A stretch of 64,000 bases of DNA from Tausonia pullulans (taxonomy: Eukaryota; Basidiomycota; Tremellomycetes; Cystofilobasidiales; Mrakiaceae), in the NCBI GenBank assembly GCA_951802195.1, contig OX637627.1, positions 62,001 through 126,000 on the forward strand, written 5' to 3'. Positions 12,901-24,159 of the stretch are shown here, piece after piece. The notes below the pieces were generated by a model. The model saw only the letters and a program-made list of their open reading frames with translations, did not search any database and had not been told where the DNA came from. Made by a program: the position numbers and the translations under genes. The number at the start of each line of letters is the position of its first letter. Position 1 is the stretch's first letter.

Positions 12901-13030
12901 CGTCGTCCCGCGGTTCGAGGTCTCTAAAGGAGGGCGAAGAAGAAGCGTTGCCCGTCAGTCCGCCTGCTGCAACCTTGAGGCGACAACGTCCGTAATAGGG
13001 AGTGAGCGCACTCTTTCTGATGCGAGGCAT
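10000..13030 (-). CDS. NUG1: Nucleolar circularly permuted GTPase (nucleostemin/Nug1 family)
   Basis: Ribosome-biogenesis GTPase for the large subunit, in nucleolus and nucleoplasm. It starts MPRIRK at 13030, splices to TSNRGTTHQRSKIKQKASET, and has a basic N-terminal region typical of the family (RKKNKRAAKKDITWKS). GTPase motifs occur in permuted order: VVDARDPLGFRSPWLEEL and the G4 motif VVVLTKIDLVP first, then the G1 P-loop GLPNVGKSSLLNTLL split by an intron, then G3 VDTPGW. This order is the mark of the YlqF/Nug1 class. The C-terminal part has long acidic stretches (DDEDDEMEWDGEGEE) and a Lys/Ala-rich tail ending PYSFDQHFF. Whether it matches yeast Nug1 or S. pombe Grn1/GNL3L more closely needs a tree. 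Family call is secure. Confidence 0.92.
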
Positions 13031-13800
13031 GGTGGAAAGGAGAGGTAAGGGAGAGGGAAGGGTGGAGGTTGAGGGAAGCCGGTCGGTCAGGTCGAAACGA
13101 AATTCGCAGGCGGCAAGCCGCGTGGGCAAGCGCGCTCCTCGACCCAGGCTCGACTCGTTCCTTCAGACGGGCAGGTGAAGGGTGATTCTCCTCCTGCGGT
13201 TGGACAAGTCACACATTATCATCTCCTGTATCTGGTTCAACTGTTGAAGTGTTATCTTGCGCCACACCGTGACGGAGCCGTCTGTGGACGCAAGTCATCA
13301 GCCTGCCTCAGCGTGCTGCCCCTTCGCACGGTTCCCTCTCGCGCCAGTCGCTTCATGAGATCTATAGACAGATGCCATGGTCCAGCTCCGACTCACCCCG
13401 TAATGGTCTCGGGAGACGCAAACGCACCCTGGAAGTTTAATGAGGGGGGAGAACGTGGAAGAGAAATGTCAATCTGCGCTTCATCTCCCGCAGGATGTGG
13501 CGCGCGCAGCCCGGCCATTCTGGTCCATCTCTCGTGATGCTCTCTTGACACAGAAATCACCCCGTCTGCAGAAGCCAGCACCTCGGTCAGGGAGACGGGA
13601 CCCAGAGACAACACATCGCCTTAGAGCCCACTAGCAAGGGTCCAGACGACGTGCCTTGCTCTACTCGGGCCGGTCTTGCGAGGAGGGGCGGCGGCTGCTG
13701 CAACGGGCTCGTCCTCCTTCGTTCGCTCTCAACCTCCAACCATCCTCCGCCCCGTCGCCCTTCCGCCCTTTCGCACTTCCCCTTCTCCTTCTCGCCGCCC
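13031..13800. promoter_or_regulatory. Divergent promoter region between NUG1 and NDUFA8
   Basis: 770 bp separating two genes read away from each other, a ribosome-biogenesis GTPase and a complex I subunit. The 150 bp just before each start codon is pyrimidine-rich on its own sense strand. No TATA box or named site was convincing, and no gene is visible. Confidence 0.6.
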
Positions 13801-15047
13801 ATGGACAAGCTCACCGCTTTGTTCACGCCGGCCCCGCACGAGGCTCCCGCGGTGAGCCGAGCTAGCCCTCGTAGATCAGGTCTCAGCGGCTCACACCCCT
13901 GCTCTCTCCTCAGGTCGGACCCAAGAACGTCAAGCACCGGGACGAGAACGACGTCGCTCCCGTCGTGTACGTTGTCGTCCCTTCCTTCTTCTCCATCCTC
14001 TGCTGACCAAGGGCGGACCCTCTCCCCTCGCCCCAGCGAGATCCAGGAGCCAGCAGCCTTCCCCTCCTCGGTCCCGCACGTCGACGAGCTCGGGGTGACC
14101 TCTGCGCCGCTCAAGAGCGCGGCGTTCTTCCTCTCGACGTTCTGCAAGGACTACTCAGACGACTTTATGCTCTGCAAGGAGGACAACCAGGACCCGACGG
14201 CTTGTCTCAAGGAGGGCAGGCGCGTCACCCGTTGCGCCCAGGACTTGTCAGTCTGAATCCCGTCGCCCGGCATTCCGAGGACGACCGGTCCGATCTCGCG
14301 GGCGGTTGCTCGCAGAGGGGAGGGGGGGCGGAAGGCGAAGCAGCAACATCGGGCAACCCTTGGCTGTTGCTTTTGCTTCTCTCCTCCTCTCCTTTGTTGC
14401 CCTGCGAGAGTATATGACGCATTCTGCAGCACAGAGACACTGACTCTCCCTTCGCCGGCCACCTCCCCATCCATATCCCCTCGTCCTCGCGCGTCGTCGC
14501 TCTACCCTCGACCTCATTCGCTCCCTCCCCCCCTCACCCTTGCTCGGCCACCCATTGCTCTTTCAGCTTCACCAAGATGCGGGAGAACTGCGCCGAGACT
14601 TTTGAGGCGCACTGGCAGTGTCTCGAGCGTCAGAACCACGTACGTCGCTGTCGTCTTCTCCCTTCCCAGCCCCCGCTCCGGCCCATCGCCCCGAGCTACC
14701 GCGTGTGCGGGACTGAGAGACCGCCGGGGTCGCTGTCGTCCATGGGCTGACCGCTTCCTTTCGGGCTCGACAGCGGTACAACAAGTGTCGTCCGGTCGAA
14801 TGGAGGCTTAATGACTGCGTCTTTGACAAGATGGTGCGTCGTCAACTTTCTCCTGTGTCTCCCGCGCGCGGGCGCGTGCGCCTCAATCAGTCCCAGCGCC
14901 TCGCCGTCCATTCGCTAATCTTCTCCTCCCTTGCGACTTCTCCCACCCATACAGGGGCTCAAGAAGGAGCTCACTGGTCCGGCTGCCAAGGATGGCTACC
15001 AGGTCCACCTCGAAAAGAACCCGTGGTACAAGGCTCAGGAAGGTTGA
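13801..15047 (+). CDS. NDUFA8: NADH:ubiquinone oxidoreductase (complex I) subunit NDUFA8 / PGIV
   Basis: Accessory subunit of mitochondrial complex I, on the intermembrane-space side, from the twin CX9C protein family imported by the Mia40 pathway. Exons read MDKLTALFTPAPHEAPA, VGPKNVKHRDENDVAPV, then the exon from about 14038 with SAPLKSAAFFLSTFCKDY and the Cys-rich run FMLCKEDNQDPTACLKEG and RRVTRCAQDL. Later exons are MRENCAETFEAHWQCLER, RYNKCRPVEWRLNDCVFDKM and GLKKELTGPAAKDGYQVH, with TGA at 15045-15047. The spaced cysteines (C-x9-C pairs) and the WRLNDCVFDK block identify the subunit. Total length is about 170-180 residues, normal for the family. The call implies that this fungus keeps a proton-pumping complex I. 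Confidence 0.93.
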
Positions 15048-15787
15048 TTGGGTTCGCATTTAGATGAGGGATGAAGGAGGGCAGGGGCGGAGAGAGGAAA
15101 GAAGGAGGGAGGGGAGGGGCATGTTCTCGAGTTGTTTGATTTAAAGTTTCTTTCTTTGGCTCTCCTTGCTTCGTAGAATGTAGAGGCGTTGTGATGGCGA
15201 GGTGGGAGATGCAGGGTTGTGACGCCAGCAGCTGGGCGGCGTTCCTCTGCTTCGCCCATTCACGACCCTGCTCCTTCTCGCCGTTCCTCTGCTGTCGATT
15301 CTTCACACTCCACATCGACGCACTGCTCGTCAACAACTGGGGGCGTCCCTACTTTCTCGCTCTGCTCCTTCAGAGCAGCTTGCACTAGGAGGGAGAGACC
15401 GGAGATGCAACTCCAGCTAGCGGCATTCGGAAGCACACTGCGGGCCTCGATGAGCTCTTTCTAGGCGGGCATCTTCTTGCAGGGAAAAGACGTTTCAGAT
15501 GGCCCGAATATCGAGCGAGGGAGAACAGGCGCTTTCAAAACAGTGTAGAGCGTGGAAATGCCGAGACAGCGTAGGTGCAGGTCAGAAAATGAAGTTCAAA
15601 TGCGGGGCGATGGCTAAGACAAAGGCTACACCTCAAGAGATATGGGAGAGGAAGGGCAAGAAAGTACTGATAGAGCAGGAAGAGATGCAAAGTGGGCAGA
15701 GAAAATGACTATAAGAGATCGATGTGGCCAAGATGATACAGCAAGGTACGTGAGTGAGAGAAGAAACCCCCAAGGATAAGACAGTCT
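15048..15787. other. Convergent 3' intergenic region, NDUFA8 and carotenoid oxygenase
   Basis: 740 bp between the stop codons of two converging genes. It should contain both 3' UTRs and polyadenylation signals. Short open frames here show no recognisable domain. Confidence 0.5.
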
Positions 15788-18383
15788 CTAACTCGCTCCG
15801 TCCTCCTCTTTCGAGGCGATGAATGACTTGAGGAACCACTGCCAGACGACTGCAACCCACATCAACCCGAACGAAACCCAGACACCCTTCTCAAAGTACA
15901 GCTCGCAAGTGAGCCGATGGCTCGAAGCGTCGAGCTTGAGAACCGTGTCCTCGATCTCGAGCGGTGACAAGAGATCAGGGGTATTGTCGGTTGATGGGCT
16001 GCTGAGCGAATATGCGGTGCCTGAGATGGGGGCGGGGATGGCGGTGGAGGTGCTGGCGATGCGAGGGTGGGGAGGAGCGACGATGACAGGAATGTCGGGC
16101 CGCTGGGAAGAAATCTGCTCTGCCGTGAAAAACTGGCCATGAAGGCCGTATGGGACTATGGGGGAGGAGCACGTCAAGATACATAGCCGAAAGGAATAGT
16201 AAAATGACGACAAACCTCGTGAGGGGAGGTGAACTCGGGCGATGAGGGAGGAAGGGAATTCGGTGGAGGATGATGGAACGCCATCGCAGCCGATGAGGGA
16301 AGCATCAATGACCCAGACTTGCCCGTAAAAACCCGTGTCAACATGGTGATGTAGCGTGGTAGCATCATGCAAAAACTCACGCTCCGAGTGCGCCCCTTCT
16401 TTAACATCTCCCGTCTTTTCGTTAAGCCATGACCCTTCGTCGAACGCATAGCACACAAGCCAACCGTCGTCCTCCCTCCCGGGGAGGACCTCCCTGGCGA
16501 CTCGCTCCTCATCCGGGTTTACGAGCTCCCGACGCCACCCTTCTTTGGGGACGAAGGCAGGCTCCTGGCCATACCACCCGCGAGGGAAGCGAAAGACGCG
16601 GACAGCAAAGACTTGCTCTCTACCCTCTTCCTGATCAGCCAGAATCTTCGCCATGTTCCGCCCATCGACAACCTCGCCACGCCAATCGCCCGTAGCACCA
16701 CGGGCCGCGCCCTCCTGCACGAGAGCACGGACATCAACCTTGACGAGGCAGTCAATCTTAGCGCCTCCGCCAAGTCGGGCATCGAACCCTCCGTGGACCA
16801 TCGAGCAGCCGTACAGCCAGCGGGCGTCGTGCATCCCAAGACTTGGTGGCATAACGGGAAACTCGAAGGGGATCGCGAGAAGGGGGAAGCGGTGAGAGAT
16901 GATGTTGTGAGCCGGAGCGTTCGAGGGGAGATTGAAGCGGTAGAAGGTTAAAAGGCAGGAGTCCGTGGGGTTGGCTTCCTCTGGGAGAGGGGTGAGACCA
17001 CCAACGAGCGAGACGACGGAGGCCGTGCGAAAACGGCAGGCGAGGAGGTTGAATGCCGGCGGCGCGTCTGGCGTTGCCGGCGAGTCCCATGAGTTAGCGG
17101 TATCTGAAAGAGGGAATCTTTAGCGTAGGAGGCGAGAAAGGAAAGGTCTTTTCAAGCAAGTACTCACGGAAGATGCAGCAAGCCTCTGGGTCCTCGAACC
17201 ATCTGACGGCGCCAGACTCGGGCAAGCCGTCGTAGAGCCGTGGAAAGATGCCGAAACGAGAAGGCTGGTCGCGCTCAAAACGGATGACCGGCTGCATGCG
17301 GAGAAGATTGAGCGGAGAAAGTGAGAGCGGAAGATCGAGGATGCAGGTGTGAGTGAGGGAGGCGGAAAAGTCGTGCATCTGCGGGTGGCGCACGGAAGAG
17401 TTAGGCACGACTCCGGCTAGTGTTCGAAGGGAGCAAAGGGAGAGAGACACCATCTTGGGACCGTTCACACCGGGAATCGGCACCTGAAGGCATTTGGACT
17501 TCCCCTCGGGAGAAATGACGGAGTAATTAACGTAGGGAGGGTAGAAGGTCGATCCAAAGAGGACGAGGTCGCCCGTGAGTGGATCCGTCCTTGGGTGGGC
17601 GGTCGTCCACTCGTGGAAGAGCCGGCCCAGCATTGAGCTCTTCGATCCAATCCCCCTCGAACGCTTCCCTCTATCCTCGACAGCGCCTTCGAATGCCCAC
17701 CAGCCAACGGACTCGAGCCCGGGGAGGCGGACTTCCCAGGCTTTGCCGGACTCGCAGAGCGCCAACGCCCGGCCGTCGTGGAAGACAACGTTGGTATTGG
17801 CCACCGAGAGCCGAGCAACGCCAGAGAGGACGCAGAGGAAGATCGATCGAAATATGGCAAAGAGAGAGCTGAATATGGAACGAGCGAGGAGGAGGTCGGA
17901 GATTGATGGCACGATGGGCGAGTCGAGCCTGCGAGCACTCGGAGGGATCAGCTGCAGGTCCTTTCCTGACACGCGCTACCGCTTGCAATAGAACCGAGAC
18001 TCACGCTCTCCCAGAGAGATGAACGTCTGTGAGCATGAATTTGCTGACAAACTTGGGGACAACCTCGCCGGTGGGCATCTGATCGAAGAGAACGCCAGCG
18101 AGCTTGCCGTCGCCATCGAACCAGTGGTACGGCCCATTCTTGGCATTCTTCTCGCCTTTATCGTTGAAGTGGTGCTGTTGCTGGGGATTACTTCCGTTAC
18201 GGATGTACTGACCGCCGAGAAGCTCGGCTGGGATGTGGCCGGTGAAGGTGCAGGCGGTGAGATCGTGCTCTTCGGCGACGGGACGCTAAGTCACCCCGTC
18301 AGGGACAGATCGGTGGTCTCTCTAGCCGAAGAGCGAGGACGTACAAAGTTGCCCGCAAGGTAGGGATGGCTCCCAGCCGCCAT
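15788..18383 (-). CDS. Carotenoid cleavage oxygenase (RPE65/CCD family) with C-terminal membrane segment
   Basis: Non-heme iron enzyme expected to cleave a carotenoid or apocarotenoid double bond. The start at 18383 gives MAAGSHPYLAGNF, then a second exon with LLGGQYIRNGSNP and GPYHWFDGDGKLAGVLF, the classic N-terminal block. All four iron-ligand histidines can be placed: TAHPRTDPLTGDL, MHDFSASLTH, CCIFHTANSWDS (across an intron) and RVPYGLHGQFF (across an intron). The C-terminal 110 residues are extra to the usual fold and end with a hydrophobic segment, WVSFGLMWVAVVWQWFL, followed by KSFIASKEEDGAS. That suggests tail anchoring in a membrane. It is divergent from crtYB over 497 bp, so its substrate is probably a product of that pathway (beta-carotene, torulene or an apocarotenal). 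Family call is firm; substrate is inferred. Confidence 0.9.
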
Positions 18384-18880
18384 GGCTAGAGGCGAGAGAG
18401 TGAGAGAGCTGAGAGATGAGATATGAGGGCTCGAGCAGGCGCAGAATCACGTTATCGATGAGGAAGGAAAGGGTCCGACCCAAAGATCTTCTCCAGGAGT
18501 GGCGAAGAGCGTGGGAGGCAAGCACGTCTCCAAGTACTGAAAAAGAAAGAAAATGTAGAGGTTGGACCTTTGTCGGAAGAGGAAGAGCAACGATCCAAAG
18601 TTGGATGGCCAACGAAGAGGGATGATGATGTTGAGAATGACGTATACGTTGGTCTGCAACGTTGTTTCGGGGGCGGCATGCACGCGGCGACAACCGATCT
18701 TCCTTCGATCTGCTGATCCCCCTTCCCTCGGAACTAGCCGAAAGACGACTGGTTACGAATTGAGGCGGCGAAGACAGAGTCTGTCGAGGATGCACACCTG
18801 CTGCCAACGACCATCATCCAAGCTCATCCTTTTCTCTCTCTTCTCTTTGACCGCACCCTCGCCGGGGAAGAGAGCCGGCC
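18384..18880. promoter_or_regulatory. Divergent promoter between carotenoid oxygenase and crtYB
   Basis: 497 bp shared upstream region. It contains five GATC tetramers (18485, 18592, 18696, 18707, 18715), the last three within 23 bp. GATC-core elements are known from light-responsive fungal promoters bound by White Collar factors, but a tetramer alone is weak evidence. No TATA box is clear. Confidence 0.55.
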
Positions 18881-21200
18881 ATGCTCAACTACCTTCAAGT
18901 GTAGGTCGACGCGTTCTCTGGCCCTCATGCCGACATCGTTGCTCCAAAGATGAGGACGCGTCTGTCAAATGTCCGTCGTTGATCTGTCGCTCGCTACAAT
19001 CCCCCAGCCACCTTTTCTACACTCTCCCGCCAACACTCCTTCTCCTCCTGCTCCACTGGCCCCTTCGTACGCGCTGGGATACATACAAGACAGCCGTCCT
19101 CGTCGCTATCGCTGTTCTCGTGACGACGCCTTGGGACGCGTGGATCATCGCCCAGGGTGCATGGGACTACCCGGCTGGCTCTGTCCTTGGGACGACCTTT
19201 GGCATTCCCTGGGAGGAGTTTGCGTTCTTTATCATCCGTGAGTCTTTTGTGGCAAACTAGCAAGCGGTTTTGCCGTCGCTGACATACATGCGCTCCATCT
19301 TCCTCCCGCAGAGACAACGTTCACTTCGACACTTCATTCCCTTCTGTCCAGGCCGCTTCTCCCGTCTCTTTCACTTCCCTCGGGCGCGACATCGTCCCTG
19401 GCCTCGGGTGTTGTCCTCCTCCTTGTCTCGGCCGTTTGCCTCGTCCCGACGGACAACCGACAAACGCTTTACCTCCGCGCGCTTCTCTACTGGGTTACGC
19501 CCTTTCTCCTGCTCCTCATCTACACCTCGGGCAGCTTCGCGCTCGCTTCCGACCGATGGCGAACCACTGTCACATCTATCTCGCTGGCGACGGCGTACCT
19601 CGCCTGGGTCGACTGGGTCGCGATGGGCGAGGGCGCGTGGTGGGTCGAGAGCGATGTACTGATCGGGTACCAACCTTGGAAGGGGATGCCAGCTGAGTGA
19701 GTACGGCACTAGCGAATCAACCTGCCGTTACTGAATTATGGATGCGCTCAGGGAGCTCCTGTTTTTTGCTGCCACCAACACCCTAATTGTCTTTGGCATC
19801 AGCGCATGGTGAGCATGCTTTGCGCATCTCGATTAGCCCCGAGACTGATCACTTCCTCGCAGCGATCACCTTCAAGCATTATTTACGCTCTATCCAAACC
19901 TCGTCTGTCCTTCGTCGGGGCCGTCTCCTCCTAGGTCTATGCCGCTGGCACCTCCACCGCTCATGGCGCTCTACCGGGCTCCTACAAGCTGGCCTGAACA
20001 GAAACAGCGCGACCTCAAGGACGCCGTGCGAATTCTAGAGTGCAAGAGCCGGAGCTTCTGGGTCGCGAGTGCCGCGTTCCCAGCACCTGTGAGACAGGAC
20101 CTTATCATTCTGTGAGTCAGAAGACGAGAATCCCTTCCGCGCGATGGACGCTGAAGCCCCCTTTCGACAGATATGCCTTCTGCCGCGTCACGGACGATCT
20201 CATCGACAAGCCGCCCAGTGATGCAAATAGCTCACCGCCACAGACGGGCGCTCAGACGATTGCAAAGATAGAGGGCTACCTGGACCTGCTCTATGGGCCC
20301 GATTCAAGACCCAAGGAGGCCAGAGAGTCGACATCATCAGACGGCCCTTCGACAAGCACTACCGTCGTGCCACCACCCTGCGCCCAAGCCGGCGATTTTC
20401 CTCTCCGTTCTCCACCTTGTCCATCTCAAGCCGAGATCGACACCTACCTCTCCACGAACATCTCTCCCCAAGCGCATGCGGCATTCCGGCTCCTCGCCGG
20501 AATCACGCACCGAGTCCCGCGATACCCCTTTTCCGATCTCCTCCAAGGCTACTCAACCGATCTTCGCTTTTCTTCAAACAAAGACTCATCCATCATTGAC
20601 ACACTCGACGACCTCCTCCTCTATGGCCTCCACGTCGCCGGTTCCGTCGCAGAGCTTATCGTCCATGCCTCGTGGTCCGCCTACCCTTGCTCGGTGCCCC
20701 CCTCCCGTTCGTCTAGACGCGAAATTCTCTCCAGTGCCCGAGAGATGGGTGTCGCCCTCCAGCTCGTCAACATTGCCCGGGATCTTGCAGAGGACGCCCG
20801 CCAAGGTCGGTGCTACATCCCTCAAGCGTGGTTCAAGGACGATCAACTGCCGACGTATCAGGGGACAACGGTCCGACCCTCCCTGGAGCATCGAAAGAGG
20901 CTTAGAGCCTTCAACTCTTCTGAGGGGACGAAGAAGCCGAGCAACAAAGACTTTCCCTGGTCAACCTACTCACTCCCGCTGCTCGCTCTCGCTGGCACAC
21001 TCGCTGCACGTGCCCGCCCGGGGATAGCCCTTCTTCCGGGGGAGGTGAGGCCGGGAGCAAGGGCGGCGAGCGAGGCATACCTACTAATCGGGGAAGAGCT
21101 CTGGGATGTCTGGAAGGGCGATGTGAGCGTGAGAAGAAGCGTCAGTGGCGGGAAGAGACTAGCGAGGGTCGCGAGAGAGATCTGGGGGCGATGGGGCTAA
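18881..21200 (+). CDS. crtYB: Bifunctional lycopene beta-cyclase / phytoene synthase
   Basis: Makes phytoene from two geranylgeranyl diphosphates and cyclises lycopene-type ends, both in membranes. The first coding exon is only 20 bp (18881-18900, MLNYLQ plus two bases). It joins at 19008 to give V-HLFYTLPPTLLLLLLHW, matching the N-terminus of fungal CrtYB. The N-terminal half is the membrane-bound CarR-type cyclase with two repeats: TPWDAWIIAQGAWDYP and FGIPWEEFAFF, then AYLAWVDWVAMGEGAWWV and GMPAEELLFFAATN. The C-terminal half is phytoene synthase with the two diphosphate-binding signatures RVTDDLIDKP and NIARDLAEDARQGRCYIP. It ends IWGRWG at 21200. The fused arrangement is restricted to fungi. 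Pairing with the carotenoid oxygenase indicates a small carotenoid cluster; the desaturase crtI is not in this window. Confidence 0.95.
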
Positions 21201-22743
21201 TTCGCAAGGTCTTTCAAGAGAAGAGGAGGATTCATTATGCATGTTGAAAATCGCTATTATTTCCTTCATTCTCGCTCGTGAGCCCTCTAGCTTTGGATTA
21301 TATTTCTGAAAGAGATCATTCCGGGGATGTGCGAGGAAGCCTAGGCTTGGTTGAAATCTTCGTTGAGTCGCGGATCCGGTTGAGCCGAGAGGTCGAGGTC
21401 TTTTTGGCTGGCCGGCGAGGGATTGATCCCATGGCAATGATGGTCGGTGATGTCAGCCAGGAAATAGAAAACTTCGTGGACGTGGGAGGAGGATGATGCC
21501 GCCTGACTTGATGCACAGAAACGTCGATGAGAGGTGAAATCTCCCTTTGCTGTCTTGCGGGTCGTTGCACATGTCGATATCTGCCAGGCGCAGACCTGCT
21601 GCGCTCTCAACCCTATGCGCTCACCAGTTACCTCCACCAGGGGAATCTCATGGCCTTGGACTGCCATCGCCATCATGGTATCCACGATTATCCTTGTTAC
21701 CGGTGAGTTGAGGTATGTATGACCCCACGGTGGCCCGCAAAAGCTGACTGGGCAGTCCCGACCTTCCTCTCGACAGCTTGGAGCTCTATGCTTCCTCAAA
21801 GGCAGCGCCTCTACCATCAGTTTGCAGCTGATATAAAAAACCACAGCCAGTACCGCATACATGGCTCTGGTCTACAACCTAGGATCTGCGCCTGATGTGG
21901 TTGAGTTATCTGGATGTAATTTAGCAAAAAAAAACGGCGTTCCCACGAGATCCTAACTTCTACTGTGCGCCGTGCCTCCCATGCCACCTTTTTTACTTGA
22001 ACTGTGCTGATGGATCTACTTGATCTTACCCGTAACAAACCGCTATATTGGCAGGGTCGCTATCACCCCGATGCTCCTCCTTAAGTTCTGTTTTACCACC
22101 GGACTTTCTCCCTCCGACGTCACGTTCTGCGTCTTCAAGAGTCTCGTCGAGATCATCACCGGCCTCGTCGGAGCCCTCACCTTGAGCTAGTACAGACTCC
22201 TCTGCGTGAGGGGGTGCCCAAGAGATACAAATGGGATCGAGATCAGACACTTGTTCCCTTACGTAGTACTGCTTTGACGTTTTGTTCGTTTGCCTACGCC
22301 CTTGTTGCACTTTCTCTTCCCTCCGCCTGAGAAAGCTCCACAGTGGCGTCTTATTCTCGGCCCAGGCCCCTGTCGACCAAGCGCGCCTCATCCAGCGAGC
22401 TCGAAAGCGGTCACTCCCGCCCTCTCGACCGGGGCTTTCGGGTGACTTCTTGGCCGACGCAACGAAGGGCGGTCAAGACGGGTATATGAGCTGAGAAGTC
22501 GGGATCGATGTCGGTCTCCCTGACAACTTTGGCGCCTAGCCGGGAGGAGGACGACTGAATTGTCATTTATCAAACACCAAGAGAAGGAGCTCACTCAGGC
22601 GAGCAATCAGAAGAGGACGCACAAAGTCCGGAAATGAAGGAGGTACAGGAGGAAAGAAAGTACAACAATCGGAGGAATCGAGCGAGATAACAGAATGAAA
22701 GTGTGGAAAACTCCGAAGGAGAGATCCTCACTCTCTCTTTAAT
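21201..22743. other. Convergent intergenic region, crtYB and inositol oxygenase
   Basis: About 1.54 kb, the longest gap between single-copy genes here, and more AT-rich than its neighbours, with short A/T runs near 21835 and 21930. Minus-strand open frames at 21341-21862 and 22026-22391 and a plus frame at 21534-21722 show no domain I recognise and no convincing splicing with neighbours. It may hold only 3' UTRs and spacer, or a degraded or unfamiliar gene. Confidence 0.4.
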
Positions 22744-24159
22744 CTACCACTCAACCTCAGCGGGGAAGTACTTCGCGATCAGGCCCTGGTAGTATTCTTT
22801 AAGCTCGGCGACCTTGGGAGGCTCTGTGTCGAGAAATGGACACGTCAGAACATCGTCCTCTCACCAAAGGAAAGAGGGAACAATCTCTCACCGTCAGCCT
22901 TGGAGTAGAGGTCGTAAGGGTTGAACAACTTGACGGCCGCGAGGTCCTTCTCGTCGTCGGCGTTCATGAGCTCGTGGTAGGCGCCCTCGCGGTGCCAGGG
23001 GTAGAACGAGTGGTAGCGAAGCATAGCGAGAGCCTCACGGGGGAGGGTCGACTGGCGCTTGCACTATAGAAGAGAGGGAGGTCTCAGTCGACGGCCCTAT
23101 CAATCAAACGAGGGACAAAACGTACAATGTGATACATGTACTCGTCGTGACCCCACGAGATCATGACTTTATCGAGACCACAGCCGGCCTCGTAGATACC
23201 GAACTTGGATTGATACGTGGGGTTCTGAGCGTCCGGGTTGTTGGCGAACGTCTCCGGGTAGATGATGGAATCGTTGAAGGCGCAGCCGACGACGAAAGTG
23301 TCGCCGACGACATCCCACTGGCCCTCAGCGCCAAAGAAGTAAAGCAGCTTGCCAAGATCGTGGATGAGGCCCGTGAGCTGCATCCAGTCTGAGGCAGGAG
23401 GGAAAGAAAGGGAGTGAGTAACAGATCATCGATGCCACTTGAACCACTAAACGCCTGCTCACCAGGGTGTCCATCGCGTCGGATGGCCTCAGCGGTTTGG
23501 AGAAGGTGCTCGATCTGCCCAACGTCCCTATCAACTCAAAACCCGCACACCAGTCAGCCCTCGGTCACCCAAAGAACGAATCATAACCACAGCGGGCAAG
23601 AGGGGACTCCCGTGTCAGGGTCCGAGTCATCGACCAGGGTCTCAAGCATCTCGACGGCGTTCCAAACAGACATCTTGGCGGACGACTTGCAAAGGAACTT
23701 CTCACGAGCCTGAGGTAGAGAGGGGAAGAGACGGGCCATCAATACTGATTGCCCCTTTCGGAACTCGCGCCAGGCTAGAGGCGGGATTGAGGAGAGCACC
23801 AGCTCACCTTGATGTTGAACTCCACCGTCTGCTTCTCGTGCTGCTCTCGATAAAAGTTCTTGACACGGTCGCAAGCCTCGGTGTACTGTGAGAGGGTGGA
23901 GGAAGACAGGATCAGTGGACGCAGTGGGGGAAGGGAGTTGAGGGAGACGAGTCCATGAGCAAGACGCACGTTGCGGAATTCCTCCTCCTTCTTGGCATTC
24001 GCACCGTTGCCCTTGAGCTTGTTAACTAGGAGAAAAGAACCGTAAGGAAAGGCGAGACCAGGGCGAAGATGGGAGGAACCCACCCTCATCGACGGCGTCG
24101 GAGGTCTTGTCAAAGGCACCGCCGTCGTGGCGGACGAAGGCATCGGGAGCGTGAACCAT
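22744..24159 (-). CDS. MIOX: myo-Inositol oxygenase
   Basis: Converts myo-inositol and O2 to D-glucuronate, the entry step of inositol catabolism, with a mixed-valent di-iron centre in the cytosol. The start at 24159 gives [20 protein letters not shown]. Later exons read [50 protein letters not shown] with the HD metal motif, [28 protein letters not shown] and [15 protein letters not shown], which together hold the His/Asp iron ligands. It ends [13 protein letters not shown] with TAG at 22744. Length is close to 320 residues, slightly above the roughly 285 of animal enzymes because of an N-terminal extension. Every expected block is present, so the enzyme should be active. Confidence 0.95.

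Noticed and set aside
22026-22594. Two adjacent minus open frames with an acidic run (DEAGDDLDETLEDAERD)
   Set aside because: Different frames, no obvious splice joining them to a known protein, and no similarity I could name. Left as part of the unexplained gap.
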